The notes beneath the pieces were generated by a model. The model made no database searches and was not told the DNA's origin. It worked only from the letters and a program-made list of their open reading frames with translations. The position numbers and the translations under genes were made by a program. Positions 27,335 through 35,876 of a stretch of 64,000 nt of DNA are shown here, piece after piece. Source of the DNA: Rhizobium lentis (GTDB taxonomy: Bacteria; Pseudomonadota; Alphaproteobacteria; Rhizobiales; Rhizobiaceae); contig NZ_JACHBD010000006.1 in NCBI RefSeq assembly GCF_014200175.1, forward strand, positions 248,001-312,000, in the 5' to 3' direction. The number at the start of each line of letters is the position of its first letter. The first letter of the stretch is position 1.

Positions 27335-28188
27335 CGCAGCCCCTGATCGATATCCGCACCCTCGAAATCGCCTATGGCAGCGGCCACATGCGCGCAGTGC
27401 GCGGCGTGAGCTTTACGCTCGGCCAGGAAAAGCTCGGCATCGTCGGCGAATCCGGGTCAGGCAAATCCACCGTCGGCCGGGCGATCATGAAACTGCTGCC
27501 GCCGACCGCCATGATCACCGCCGAGCGAATGCGCTTTCACGATCTGGATCTCCTCAAGGCGAACGAGCGGACGATGATGACGATCCGCGGGCGGCGGATC
27601 GGCCTCATCCTGCAGGACCCGAAATATTCGCTCAATCCTGTCATGCGGATCGGCGAACAGATCGCCGAGACCTACCGCTTCCATCATCCCAAGGTGAGCG
27701 CGAAAAAAACCTACGCCCAGGCGCTCGACATGCTTGAAGCCGTCCAGATCCGCGATCCCGAACGCGTCGCCCGCCTTTATCCGCACGAGATCTCCGGCGG
27801 GATGGGCCAGCGCGTGATGATCGCCATGATGCTGATCGCCGAACCGGAGGTGCTGATCGCCGACGAGCCGACCTCGGCGCTCGACGTGACGGTCAGGCTC
27901 GAGATCCTCGCGCTGCTCGACGAACTCGTTTCACGTCGCAATCTAGGCCTGATCTTCATCAGCCACGATCTCAACCTCATCCGCAATTTCTGCGACCGCG
28001 TCCTGATCATGTATGCCGGCCGCGTCGTGGAAGTGCTGGAGGCGCGCGATCTCGACAAGGCCAAACACCCCTATACACAGGGGCTGCTGGCATCGCTGCC
28101 GACGATCGAGGATCCGCCCGCCCGGCTGCCGATCCTGAAGCGCGATCCCGCCTGGCTGAATGACGTGACAGCGGAGGCGCCGCGATGA
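27331..28188 (+). CDS. ABC transporter ATPase, DppD type (second importer)
   Basis: 285 residues from the ATG that overlaps the permease stop; a longer open frame begins inside the permease and is not credible. Walker A GESGSGKSTVGRAIM, Q-loop LILQDPKYSLNPVM, signature ISGGMGQRVMIAMM, Walker B VLIADEPTSALD and switch His in FISHDLNL. The C-terminal oligopeptide-type extension (HPYTQGLLASLPTI) is present. Works with the second ATPase at 28185. Confidence 0.93.
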   Translation: MTQPLIDIRTLEIAYGSGHMRAVRGVSFTLGQEKLGIVGESGSGKSTVGRAIMKLLPPTAMITAERMRFHDLDLLKANERTMMTIRGRRIGLILQDPKYSLNPVMRIGEQIAETYRFHHPKVSAKKTYAQALDMLEAVQIRDPERVARLYPHEISGGMGQRVMIAMMLIAEPEVLIADEPTSALDVTVRLEILALLDELVSRRNLGLIFISHDLNLIRNFCDRVLIMYAGRVVEVLEARDLDKAKHPYTQGLLASLPTIEDPPARLPILKRDPAWLNDVTAEAPR

Positions 28189-28928
28189 TCAGTATCGACA
28201 ATCTCACCATCCGCTTCGGTCACGGCCAGCGGCCTGTCGTCAGGGATGTGAACCTCGCCATCGAAAGTGGCACGGCCTTTGGTCTCGTCGGCGAATCCGG
28301 CTGCGGCAAGTCCACGGTTCTCCGGGCGCTTTCCGGCCTCAACGCCAACTATGACGGTCGCATCGCCCTCAACGGCGAGGCGCTTGAGCGCCAGCGCAGC
28401 AGGCCGTTCTATCGGCGGGTGCAGATGGTGTTCCAGGACCCCTACGGCTCGCTCCATCCGCGCAAGACCATCCGCTCGCAGCTGCAGGAGCCGCTGCGCA
28501 ACCAAGGCTTGGACCGAAATTCCGTCGACGTGAACGCGGTGCTGCGATCGGTCGGCCTCGATCCAGCGCTGAGCTACCGCTTTCCGCATCAGCTCTCGGG
28601 CGGGCAGCGGCAGCGCGTGGCGATCGCCCGCGCCCTGATGCTGAACCCTTATGTCCTGCTTCTCGACGAGCCGACATCCGCACTCGACGTTTCCGTCCAG
28701 GCCGAAATCCTCAATCTGCTGCAGGACCTGCGCAAGGAGCGCGGGCTGACCTATCTCCTCGTCAGCCACGATCTCGCCGTCGTCTCCCACATGTGCAGCC
28801 GCGTCGCGATCATGGAAGCCGGCGAGATCGTTGAACAGGTCGATATCGAGGCCTTGCGAAGAGGCGCGGTCGAACATCCCTATTCGCAACGCCTGCTGCG
28901 GGCGAGCCGGATGTATGGTAGGGCGTAG
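28185..28928 (+). CDS. ABC transporter ATPase, DppF type (second importer)
   Basis: 247 residues; start overlaps the previous stop by 4 nt. Walker A GESGCGKSTVLRAL, Q-loop MVFQDPYGSLHPRKTI, signature LSGGQRQRVAIARAL, Walker B LLLDEPTSALDVS, switch LVSHDLAVVSHM. Shorter than most DppF proteins at the C-terminus but all catalytic elements are present. Unlike the first importer, here the two ATPases are separate genes. Confidence 0.93.
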   Translation: MISIDNLTIRFGHGQRPVVRDVNLAIESGTAFGLVGESGCGKSTVLRALSGLNANYDGRIALNGEALERQRSRPFYRRVQMVFQDPYGSLHPRKTIRSQLQEPLRNQGLDRNSVDVNAVLRSVGLDPALSYRFPHQLSGGQRQRVAIARALMLNPYVLLLDEPTSALDVSVQAEILNLLQDLRKERGLTYLLVSHDLAVVSHMCSRVAIMEAGEIVEQVDIEALRRGAVEHPYSQRLLRASRMYGRA

Positions 28929-28954
28929 CCCCGCGCCTCATCGGAACGACGGAC

Positions 28955-29864
28955 ATGACCGCCTCGCCTCTCTTCCTCGGCCTTCCCAATCGTTTCGACG
29001 ACGGCCGCACGCCCCGTGCGGTGATCTTCGGAGCCGGTCACGGCAGCACCTATCCCGGCAAGGACAGCTGCGGCTATGCCCTGGCCGCCAACGCCATCCG
29101 CGCGCAGCCAGGACGATGCACCGCTTATCGAGCATTGGGACTTCGATCTCGGCGGCCCCTTGTTCGACGGCAAGCCCGTCTCATGCATCGATGCCGGCGA
29201 TATCGAGACCATCATGCATGACAATGCCCGCAACCGGGCGCGGATCGAGGCGAAAACGCGCGAGGTCCTGTCGCTGCCATCGGTGCCGATCCTGATCGGC
29301 GGCGATTGTTCCGTGACCATTCCCTTCCTCGCCGGCTTTGCGGATCGCGGGCCGGTCTGGGTCCTGCAGATCGATGCCCATATCGATTGGCGCGACGAAC
29401 TGCATGGGGAACGCTTGGGCTATTCGAGCCCGATGCGGCGGGCAAGCGAGATGCCGCATGTCGCCGGCATGGTGCAGGTCGGGCTCCGCAGCGTCGGCAG
29501 CGCTCGGCCGGCGGACGTCGAAGCCGCGCGGGTCTATGGCAGCCGCTTCGTCACCGCCCGCGAAATTCACGCTGAGGGCGCCGAAGCCGCCCTGCGCCAT
29601 ATTCCCGAGGGAGTGCCGGTCGTCGTCACCCTCGACTGCGACAGTTTCGATCCCGCCATCATGCCCGGTGTCGCGGCGCGCATGCCCGGCGGCCTGGCCT
29701 ATACTCAAGCGATCGACCTAATAGCTAGGCTCGGCAGGCGCGCCCGGATCGCAGGTTTCGACCTCGTGGAGTTTTATCCTCCCGCCGACAGAGATGGCCT
29801 GTCGGCCCTGACGGCGGCGCGCCTTCTCGTCAATGTGATCGGCGCCACCGCCCGGCAGGAATGA
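28955..29864 (+). pseudogene. Frameshifted ureohydrolase (arginase/agmatinase family)
   Basis: The N-terminus (ATG 28955; FLGLPNRFDDGRTPRAVIFG, then GAGHGSTYPGKDSCGYALAA) is in one frame and the rest (DDAPLIEHWDFDLGGPLF to the stop at 29862-29864) is in the next. Removing one base from the GCGCGC tract near 29100-29105 joins them as ANAIRASQDDAPL. Metal-site motifs remain: QIDAHIDWRDE and TLDCDSFDPAIMPG. The first ligand motif, usually GGDHS, reads GGDCS (Cys for His). Homologs hydrolyse guanidino compounds to urea. Last gene of the second ABC operon. Either a true mutation, a programmed shift (unlikely) or a base-call error. Confidence 0.75.
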
Positions 29865-29954
29865 TGCGGCCGCTCGTGGTACGACTTGGCTGATACCGGC
29901 TGTTGATGTCGTCTCCGAAGGCTTGACATCGAGCGTGTTAAGGCAGAATTCGCA

Positions 29955-29984
29955 GTCGGCGGCCGTGCATGCGCGGTCGCCGAC
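29955..29984 (+). terminator. Hairpin downstream of the ureohydrolase, possible terminator
   Basis: GTCGGCGGCCG (29955-29965) pairs with CGGTCGCCGAC (29974-29984) with one mismatch and an 8-nt loop. No long T run follows. It lies in the 281-nt gap before the EamA gene. Confidence 0.4.
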
Positions 29985-30145
29985 TTACAAGCCCACCAAC
30001 TACTCCCGTCATGCTTAGGCTTCCGCACCGATCGATGCGCAGCGGATTCTCGGCACAAAGCCGAGGACGACGGCGAGTAAAAACGAAGCTTGTCAACAAA
30101 GTGCGGGGCCGCGGACGCGAGACCGTTTCTGCAAGGATGCGAGAG

Positions 30146-31063
30146 ATGAAGACCAAGACGGCCGTCGCCAATGCCGGGAACCTGATCATGACAGGTGTCC
30201 TCCTTATGCTGCTCGGCGATCTTCTGTTCGCGCTGAACGATGCAATGGGCAAGTGGCTGATGGCAAGCTTCGCCGTCGGCCAGGTGCTGGTGATCCGCTC
30301 GGTCGGCGCCTTCATCGTGCTCGGGCCGATGATCCTGCGGCAGGGACCTGTGGCCCTGTTTCGCATCGAGCAGAAGGGCCTGCAATTTATTCGGGTCATC
30401 ATGGCCACCGGCGACGTCGCCCTGTTCTACGCAGCCGTCGCCTATCTGCCGCTCGCCGACGTGATGACCTTCTATATGGCCGGGCCGATCTATATCGCCG
30501 CGCTCTCGCATTTCTTTCTCGGAGAAAAGATCGGCTGGCGGCGCTGGCTTGCCGTGCTGGTCGGCTTCACCGGCGTCGTCATCGCGCTTCGGCCTTCCAC
30601 GGCGATGCTGTCGCTTCCATCCTTCTTCGGCCTCGCCGGCAGCTTCGCCTTTGCGCTCTCGCTTGTCATGAGCCGATATCTGCGCTCGACGAGCGACACG
30701 ACGCTCGTCACGTGGCAGACGGTCGCCGCCCTCGTCACCGGCATCGGCTTGAGCATCGGCAATTGGCAGCCGGCCACACTCGTCGATTGGTCCGGCATGC
30801 TGCTGCTTGGCGTTGTCGCCACCTGCGCGCATCTGCTCATCACGCGCTCGCTGAAGCTCGCACCGGCATCGCTGCTGGCGCCCCTGCAATATACGCTACT
30901 GCTCTGGGCGATCGTGCTCGGCTACATCTTCTTCAACGACATTCCCGACACGCAGATCGTCATCGGCGCCGCCATCATCGTCTTTGCCGGGCTGTTCATC
31001 TTCCACCGGAAGAATTTGAAGGAAACCGTTCCGGCCGAAGCCGTCCCGCCTGATGGTCACTGA
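30146..31063 (+). CDS. EamA/DMT-superfamily transporter
   Basis: 305 residues from an ATG with AAGGA 8 nt ahead; another ATG nine nt earlier is possible. Two EamA repeats and about ten membrane spans (MTGVLLMLLGDLLFALNDAM, FYAAVAYLPLADVMTFYMAG, LVGFTGVVIALRPSTAM, then the second half from LPSFFGLAGSFAFALSLVMS). The GDLLFALNDAMGKWL helix resembles RhaT/YdcZ-like metabolite exporters. Substrate unknown. Its stop lies 2 nt from the end of the convergent DUF763 gene. Confidence 0.88.
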   Translation: MKTKTAVANAGNLIMTGVLLMLLGDLLFALNDAMGKWLMASFAVGQVLVIRSVGAFIVLGPMILRQGPVALFRIEQKGLQFIRVIMATGDVALFYAAVAYLPLADVMTFYMAGPIYIAALSHFFLGEKIGWRRWLAVLVGFTGVVIALRPSTAMLSLPSFFGLAGSFAFALSLVMSRYLRSTSDTTLVTWQTVAALVTGIGLSIGNWQPATLVDWSGMLLLGVVATCAHLLITRSLKLAPASLLAPLQYTLLLWAIVLGYIFFNDIPDTQIVIGAAIIVFAGLFIFHRKNLKETVPAEAVPPDGH

Positions 31064-31065
31064 GA

Positions 31066-32316
31066 TCAATCGTCAGCGACCGGCGGCGGCTCCCAGCCGA
31101 AGACGCTGCGGCCGCCGAAATCGGCGGATTGGCGGAATTCGCCGGCGATGATTTCCTTGAGGTCGGGGCCGGTCACATAGCGTTCCATTTGGCGGGATTG
31201 CTCGTCCAGGCGCTTCAGCGCCTGCAGCTCCTCCTCGCGCCCGAGTCTGCCCTTCAGCACAGCCGACTTCATTACGCCGATCGTCTCGTCATAGACCTTG
31301 AGCGGCACCGGAAAGGGATGTCGGTCCTTGCCGCCATGGGCGATCGAGAAGCGCGCAGGGTCGGAAAAGCGGCAGGGTGCGCCGTGTACGACTTCCGCCA
31401 CCATCGCCAGCGCCTTCACCGTGCGCGCACCGACGCCGGGAACAAGCAGCAACTCCTGGAAATCCGTAGGCCCGCGATCGGCCGCGGCGGCCAGATTTCC
31501 GTGCAGGCGGCGCATGTTGACGTCGCTCTCGCGGACATCGTGATGGGCAGGCATGATGAGATGCGGCAGCATTGGCTGCTCGGCGGGCTCGGGCTCCGGC
31601 TCTTCGGCGCGCAGGAGTGCTGCAGCTTCGCGAACGATCCGGTCGGGGCCGAGCGTCGCCAGAAGGTCGAGCTGCCCGCGCCGCGAGCGCTCCGCGCGTT
31701 TATCTGCGAGATTGACGATCTCGCCCTGGCTGCGTCCCTCGATTGCCGCATGCGGTGAGTCGACGAAGCTCTCCAACCCCTCCGATAGCCAATGATAGCG
31801 CCGGGCCTGCCGCCGATCGCCATTCATGCCCTGCTGCACGACCACCCAATGACCGTCATCGGCGACTATGAAACCGTGGAGATAAAGGTCGAACCCATCC
31901 TGAAGGGCGGCACTGTCGACTTTGGCGATCAGACGGCTGGTCGTCGCCAGCCCCTCACCATCCAGGCCGACGCGGCCGCCGATCGAGACGAGCTCCTGCG
32001 GCGTCTTGCGCGAGTGTTGGCCGCGGCCGCCGCAGACATGCAGTCCGAGTTCGCCCGCACGGGGCTTCAGCCCGCGCTTCAGCGCGCCGAGAACACTGGT
32101 CGTGATGCCGGAGGAATGCCAGTCCATGCCCATGACGGCACCGAAGGACTGAAACCAGAAAGGGTGAGCGAGCCGGCGCAGAAACTCATCGCGGCCGTAA
32201 TGATGAACGATCGCCTCGGTGATCAACGTGCCGAGTCGCGTCATCCGCTCGCCAAGCCAATGCGGCACACGTCCCCCGTGGAGGGGAAGATCGGCGCTGC
32301 CTGCTCGCTGTGACAT
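31066..32316 (-). CDS. DUF763-family protein
   Basis: 416 residues. The N-terminus SADLPLHGGRVPHWLGERM is the DUF763 hallmark, followed by HPFWFQSFGAVMGMDWHSSG and LKRGLKPRAGELGLHVCGGR. A helix-hairpin-helix DNA-binding element, LLLVPGVGARTVKALAM, lies near residue 290. The family is found in archaea and scattered bacteria and has no established biochemical role; the HhH motif and conserved His/Arg/Lys suggest nucleic-acid work. GGAAAAGAA precedes the ATG. Divergent from the PLD gene, with an EcfG-like promoter in the gap pointing the other way. Confidence 0.85.
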   Translation of the reverse strand: MSQRAGSADLPLHGGRVPHWLGERMTRLGTLITEAIVHHYGRDEFLRRLAHPFWFQSFGAVMGMDWHSSGITTSVLGALKRGLKPRAGELGLHVCGGRGQHSRKTPQELVSIGGRVGLDGEGLATTSRLIAKVDSAALQDGFDLYLHGFIVADDGHWVVVQQGMNGDRRQARRYHWLSEGLESFVDSPHAAIEGRSQGEIVNLADKRAERSRRGQLDLLATLGPDRIVREAAALLRAEEPEPEPAEQPMLPHLIMPAHHDVRESDVNMRRLHGNLAAAADRGPTDFQELLLVPGVGARTVKALAMVAEVVHGAPCRFSDPARFSIAHGGKDRHPFPVPLKVYDETIGVMKSAVLKGRLGREEELQALKRLDEQSRQMERYVTGPDLKEIIAGEFRQSADFGGRSVFGWEPPPVADD

Positions 32317-32351
32317 TTCTTTTCCTTATATTTCATCGCCGTCGGCGATCG

Positions 32352-32376
32352 GGAACTCGGGAAAGTCCCGGGCGTT
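32352..32376 (+). promoter_or_regulatory. EcfG-type general stress promoter for the PLD gene
   Basis: GGAAC (32352-32356), 16-nt spacer, CGTT (32373-32376): an exact match to the alphaproteobacterial EcfG/RpoE2 consensus. It lies 28 nt before the PLD ATG at 32405. Confidence 0.75.
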
Positions 32377-32404
32377 TGCTTTCAGTCGAAAAGCCGAGGC
32401 AACC

Positions 32405-33937
32405 ATGACCGCGTTAGAAACCATGCTCAATCAACCCTACCTGCTTAGAACAAAAGCGCAACAGCCAGGCGGCGGTGAAAAACAGGAACTGGAAGGCTAC
32501 GCCGAAAAAGCCGCCTTCCTGATCAATGGCAACCGGTATTTCGCCGAGCTGGCGCGCGCGCTGCGGCAGGCGCGGCGCAGGGTCTGGATCGTCGGATGGG
32601 ATTTTAATCCTGATATTCCGATGGAGCCGGAGAAATCTGGCGAAACCTTGGCCGAGCTGCTGCACGCCGTGGCAGAGGCAAACCCGGCGATCGAGATACG
32701 CATTCTCATCTGGACGCTCGGACCGATCTATTCGGGAAAATCCCTGCAGGTGCTTCGGAAGAAAAACTTTCCGAGGAATGCCAGGATCGATCTGCGCTTC
32801 GATCTTCAAAACACCGTGCGCGGCTGCCATCATGAGAAACTCGTCTGTATCGACGATGCTGTTGCCTTCATCGGTGGCCTGGACCTGACGTCGCGGCGAT
32901 GGGATACGAGACGCCATCGCGCCAAGGAGGTATTGCGACGTGACCCCGAAGGCGTCTCCTACGATCCGCTGCATGACGTTCAGGCGATGGTCACCGGTGA
33001 CGCCGCCAGGCTGATCGGCGATATCTCGCGGCGGCGCTGGGAAAAGGCCACCGGCGAAAGCCATGGACCGCTTGCCGAGAGCTACCCTTTCACATGGCCG
33101 GACGATCTTGCCGTTTCGCTGAAGCAGATCCCCGTCAGCCTCGTATTGACGGAGCCGGCGACGACTTTCCGCACCGGGATCAGCGACGGCATCGCCTCGA
33201 CACTCGATGTCATCGCCCGGGCGCGGCGGCAGCTTTACATCGAAGCGCAATATCTCGCCTCCTTCCGCGTCGCCGACGCCCTTGCCGCGCGTCTCCAGGA
33301 GGAAGATGGCCCCGAGATTGTGGTCATCTGCACGCGCCGTTCGCACGGCCTGATTGAAAAACTCGTCATGGGCGGCAATCGTGACCGCGTCATCCGTCGT
33401 CTCAAGCGCGCCGATCGCGCTGATCGGTTCAGGATCTATTATCCCGTCGTGCCCGGGCCGCCAGTGCCCGGACCGCCAGTGCCCGGACCGACAGTGCCCG
33501 GGCCGCCAAAGGACGACGGGGTGGACGTGCTCATCCATTCCAAGCTGATCATTGCCGACGAAGAACTGATCCGCATCGGCTCTTCCAATCTCAACAACCG
33601 CTCGGAGGGATTGGATTCGGAATGCGACATGCTTCTCGAGGCCGACAATGATGAGCATCGCGGCGGAATCGCGGATCTGCGCCATCGTCTGCTGGCCGAA
33701 TATCTTGGAACGACCACCGAGACCTTTGCGGCAGCCTTTGCGCAGAGCGGCTCGATCATCCAAGCAATCCACACGCTCAATGATGGGCCTCGGGGCTTGC
33801 GGGAATTTGCCATCGATCTATCGGGCAGCATTTCGCCGATAAAGGGCACCGCGTTCTTCGACCCGGCCCGGCCCTTCGGGCTCCTAGATCGACTGGGCCT
33901 CGGCGCGCTCTTCCGTCTCCTGGTCCGCCCCGCGTGA
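32405..33937 (+). CDS. Phospholipase D / cardiolipin-synthase-like protein with a proline-repeat insert
   Basis: 510 residues. Two HKD active-site motifs: CHHEKLVCIDDAVAFIGGLD (~143-160) and IHSKLIIADEELIRIGSSNL (~378-397, followed by NNRS). Between them, just before the second motif, a VPGPP repeat (four copies) forms a proline loop. Two-HKD proteins hydrolyse or transfer phosphatidyl groups; with YbhN- and YbhP-like genes adjacent, a ClsB-type cardiolipin or PG synthesis role is plausible. No signal peptide or membrane span is evident. Start ATG 32405 follows an EcfG-like promoter; the 3' end overlaps the convergent YbhN gene by 54 nt. Confidence 0.88.
   Translation: MTALETMLNQPYLLRTKAQQPGGGEKQELEGYAEKAAFLINGNRYFAELARALRQARRRVWIVGWDFNPDIPMEPEKSGETLAELLHAVAEANPAIEIRILIWTLGPIYSGKSLQVLRKKNFPRNARIDLRFDLQNTVRGCHHEKLVCIDDAVAFIGGLDLTSRRWDTRRHRAKEVLRRDPEGVSYDPLHDVQAMVTGDAARLIGDISRRRWEKATGESHGPLAESYPFTWPDDLAVSLKQIPVSLVLTEPATTFRTGISDGIASTLDVIARARRQLYIEAQYLASFRVADALAARLQEEDGPEIVVICTRRSHGLIEKLVMGGNRDRVIRRLKRADRADRFRIYYPVVPGPPVPGPPVPGPTVPGPPKDDGVDVLIHSKLIIADEELIRIGSSNLNNRSEGLDSECDMLLEADNDEHRGGIADLRHRLLAEYLGTTTETFAAAFAQSGSIIQAIHTLNDGPRGLREFAIDLSGSISPIKGTAFFDPARPFGLLDRLGLGALFRLLVRPA
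33449..33508 (+). repeat. Four 15-nt tandem repeats encoding VPGPP
   Basis: Copies at 33449, 33464, 33479 and 33494 of GTGCCCGGRCCGCCA, with one changed base in copy 3 (VPGPT). In-frame within the PLD gene, so copy number can change by slippage without breaking the frame. Confidence 0.9.
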
Positions 33938-34846
33938 CTGGCGCCGGAAGATCACTTCGCTGATGATGAGAAGCGTGGTGCCGAGCGCCAGCGGAATGAA
34001 GAAATAGCTGCAGCGGAACGCAATCAGCGCACCGATCGACGCTTCCTGCGGCACGACATAGGAGACCGTCGCCTCGAGTACGCCGAGACCACCGGGGACA
34101 TGCGTTGCAAGGATCGCGGAATTGGCGAGCACGTAAGCCGTCACCGACCTGAAGAAGGCAACGTCGCCGAAAACCGAGAGCATCTGGTGCAGGCATGCGG
34201 ACACCAGCATGAAGTTGATTGTCCCGACCCCGACCTGGGCGAGCGCGATCGAAAATCGCGGCAGCTGAAACGACCAGTGCCAGAGCCGCAGCCGGCCGCG
34301 GATGAAATACGCCAACCCCACATAGACGACCGGCACGACGAGCGCCAGCAGGCCGAATAGGCGGGTGCTCGGCGGGTCGATGCGCAGCAGACGCGCGGCA
34401 TCGCCGGGATTGACGATCAGTGCAAGGCCGCCGAGCGTGATCAACCCTAAGCCGACGGTGACGCCGCAGAACAGGATGATCTTCGCCACGTCCTCGGCCG
34501 TCAGGCCCCAGCGGGAATAATAGCGAAAGCGGAAGGCGCCGCTGCTCAGCCCCGCAAATCCGATATTGTGACCGAGCGAAAGGCTAATGAAGGAGGCAAG
34601 CACGATCTTCCGGTAAGACAAGGATTTGCCGAGCGAGCGGATCGCCAGCAAGTCGAAACAGCTCAGGCATAGATAGGATGCCGCCGTAAACAGGAGTGCT
34701 GTGCAGAAGCTCGGAAAAGGTATGCTGCGGACCGATTGAACGATCTGCTCCAGGCTGTACTGGCGGAAGATCCGATAGAGAAGAAAGCCCGCGATACAAA
34801 GGGCGGCAACGAGCAGTCCATTCCAGATTGCGTTTTTCAGACTCAT
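33884..34846 (-). CDS. YbhN/UPF0104-type lysylphosphatidylglycerol-synthase transmembrane-domain protein
   Basis: 320 residues, about eight membrane spans. Landmarks: YRKIVLASFISLSLGHNIGF, SSGAFRFRYYSRWGLT and LATHVPGGLGVLEATVSYV, the last being the conserved glycine segment of the MprF/AglD flippase fold. It lacks the cytosolic synthase domain of full-length MprF, so a flippase or lipid-transport role fits. Start ATG 34846 (MSLKNAIWNG); a much longer open frame upstream runs through the divergent nuclease gene and is rejected. Driven by one side of the symmetric EcfG-like site at 34890-34916. Confidence 0.85.
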   Translation of the reverse strand: MSLKNAIWNGLLVAALCIAGFLLYRIFRQYSLEQIVQSVRSIPFPSFCTALLFTAASYLCLSCFDLLAIRSLGKSLSYRKIVLASFISLSLGHNIGFAGLSSGAFRFRYYSRWGLTAEDVAKIILFCGVTVGLGLITLGGLALIVNPGDAARLLRIDPPSTRLFGLLALVVPVVYVGLAYFIRGRLRLWHWSFQLPRFSIALAQVGVGTINFMLVSACLHQMLSVFGDVAFFRSVTAYVLANSAILATHVPGGLGVLEATVSYVVPQEASIGALIAFRCSYFFIPLALGTTLLIISEVIFRRQSRGADQETEERAEAQSI

Positions 34847-34889
34847 CGATTGTCCGTTTCGAGGTGCGAGCGCGATAACGCGATCAACT

Positions 34890-34916
34890 GGAACGATCAA
34901 AAGAGTTTTGTGTTCC
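34890..34916. promoter_or_regulatory. Face-to-face overlapping EcfG-type promoters
   Basis: Plus strand: GGAAC (34890-34894), N16, TGTT (34911-34914) reads toward the EEP gene. Minus strand: GGAAC (34916-34912), N16, CGTT (34895-34892) reads toward the YbhN gene. Both share the same 27 nt, so RNA polymerase can sit in only one orientation at a time. Confidence 0.65.
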
Positions 34917-34969
34917 CCTCGGGGAGAACGAACCCTGTCTCTCGAGGGGAGACCAGCTTTAGCGGGCCA

Positions 34970-35698
34970 ATGCCGGATAGATCGATCAAACTCCTGACCT
35001 ATAATGTGCACAGCTGCATCGGCAACGACCGGAAGCTCGACCCCGGCCGCATCGCGTCGGTCATTGCCGAGGCTGGAGCGGATATCGTCGCCCTGCAGGA
35101 AGTCGATGTGCTGAGACATCGGACCGGCGGCGTCGATCAGGCCCATACGATCGCATCGCTGCTGAAGATGCAGGTGCATTTCCATCCGGCGCTCTCGGTT
35201 GCCGAGGAGCAGTATGGCGATGCGATCATCACCGCGCTGCCGACAGGCGCGGTCAAGGCCGGCCCTCTGCCCTCCATCGGCGAACAGCGCGGCGCGCTAT
35301 CCGTCGAAATCCTGGTCGGCGACAGGAAGCTCCTGGTGATCAACACTCATCTCGGTCTTCGCGGGCGCGAGCGCATCCGGCAGATGACTACGCTGTTGAA
35401 TACAGGCTGGCTGCGCGGCTCGGCGAACGAACCTCTTCCCTGCATTCTCTGCGGCGATTTCAATGCAATTCCATCATCGGCGACGTACCGACTTGCCGCG
35501 CGGTCGTTGAAGGACGCCCAGCTCGCGGGCAAGGCCGCCGCGAAAGCGACCTTTCCCTCCCTCTATCCGCTGATGCGTCTCGACCACATCTTCGTCACCG
35601 ACGATCTCGTCGTCAAAAAGGCCGCCGTCCTGCAAAATCGGCTGACGCGGATCGCCTCGGACCACCTGCCTCTGCTTGCGGAAATCGGTTTCGCCTGA
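34970..35698 (+). CDS. Endonuclease/exonuclease/phosphatase (EEP)-fold protein, YbhP-like
   Basis: 242 residues from ATG 34970. All EEP motifs are present: LLTYNVHSCIGND (Asn ligand), DIVALQEVDV (Glu ligand), NTHLGLRGRERIRQ, CGDFNAIPSS (Asp/Asn) and ASDHLPLLAEI (catalytic Asp-His). The fold acts on phosphodiesters such as DNA, phosphoinositides or sphingomyelin. In E. coli the homologous YbhP is encoded beside ClsB and YbhN; the same three families meet here, which points to phospholipid metabolism rather than DNA repair. An upstream open extension overlaps the promoter and is not used. Confidence 0.85.
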   Translation: MPDRSIKLLTYNVHSCIGNDRKLDPGRIASVIAEAGADIVALQEVDVLRHRTGGVDQAHTIASLLKMQVHFHPALSVAEEQYGDAIITALPTGAVKAGPLPSIGEQRGALSVEILVGDRKLLVINTHLGLRGRERIRQMTTLLNTGWLRGSANEPLPCILCGDFNAIPSSATYRLAARSLKDAQLAGKAAAKATFPSLYPLMRLDHIFVTDDLVVKKAAVLQNRLTRIASDHLPLLAEIGFA

Positions 35699-35876
35699 TC
35701 GTCGGCGTGGCACATCCGGACAGCATGCCGTGGGCGCCGTGGGGGCTTTTATGCATCGAGCCTGCTTCAGGGGTGGATGGATTGCTCCGTCCTCCAATCC
35801 TTGAGCCGTTTTCGTAATCTGCCGGCGGCAACGGCCGAGTTCCTAGCCAATGACGCCGTCACCGCCAGGCTTGCCG

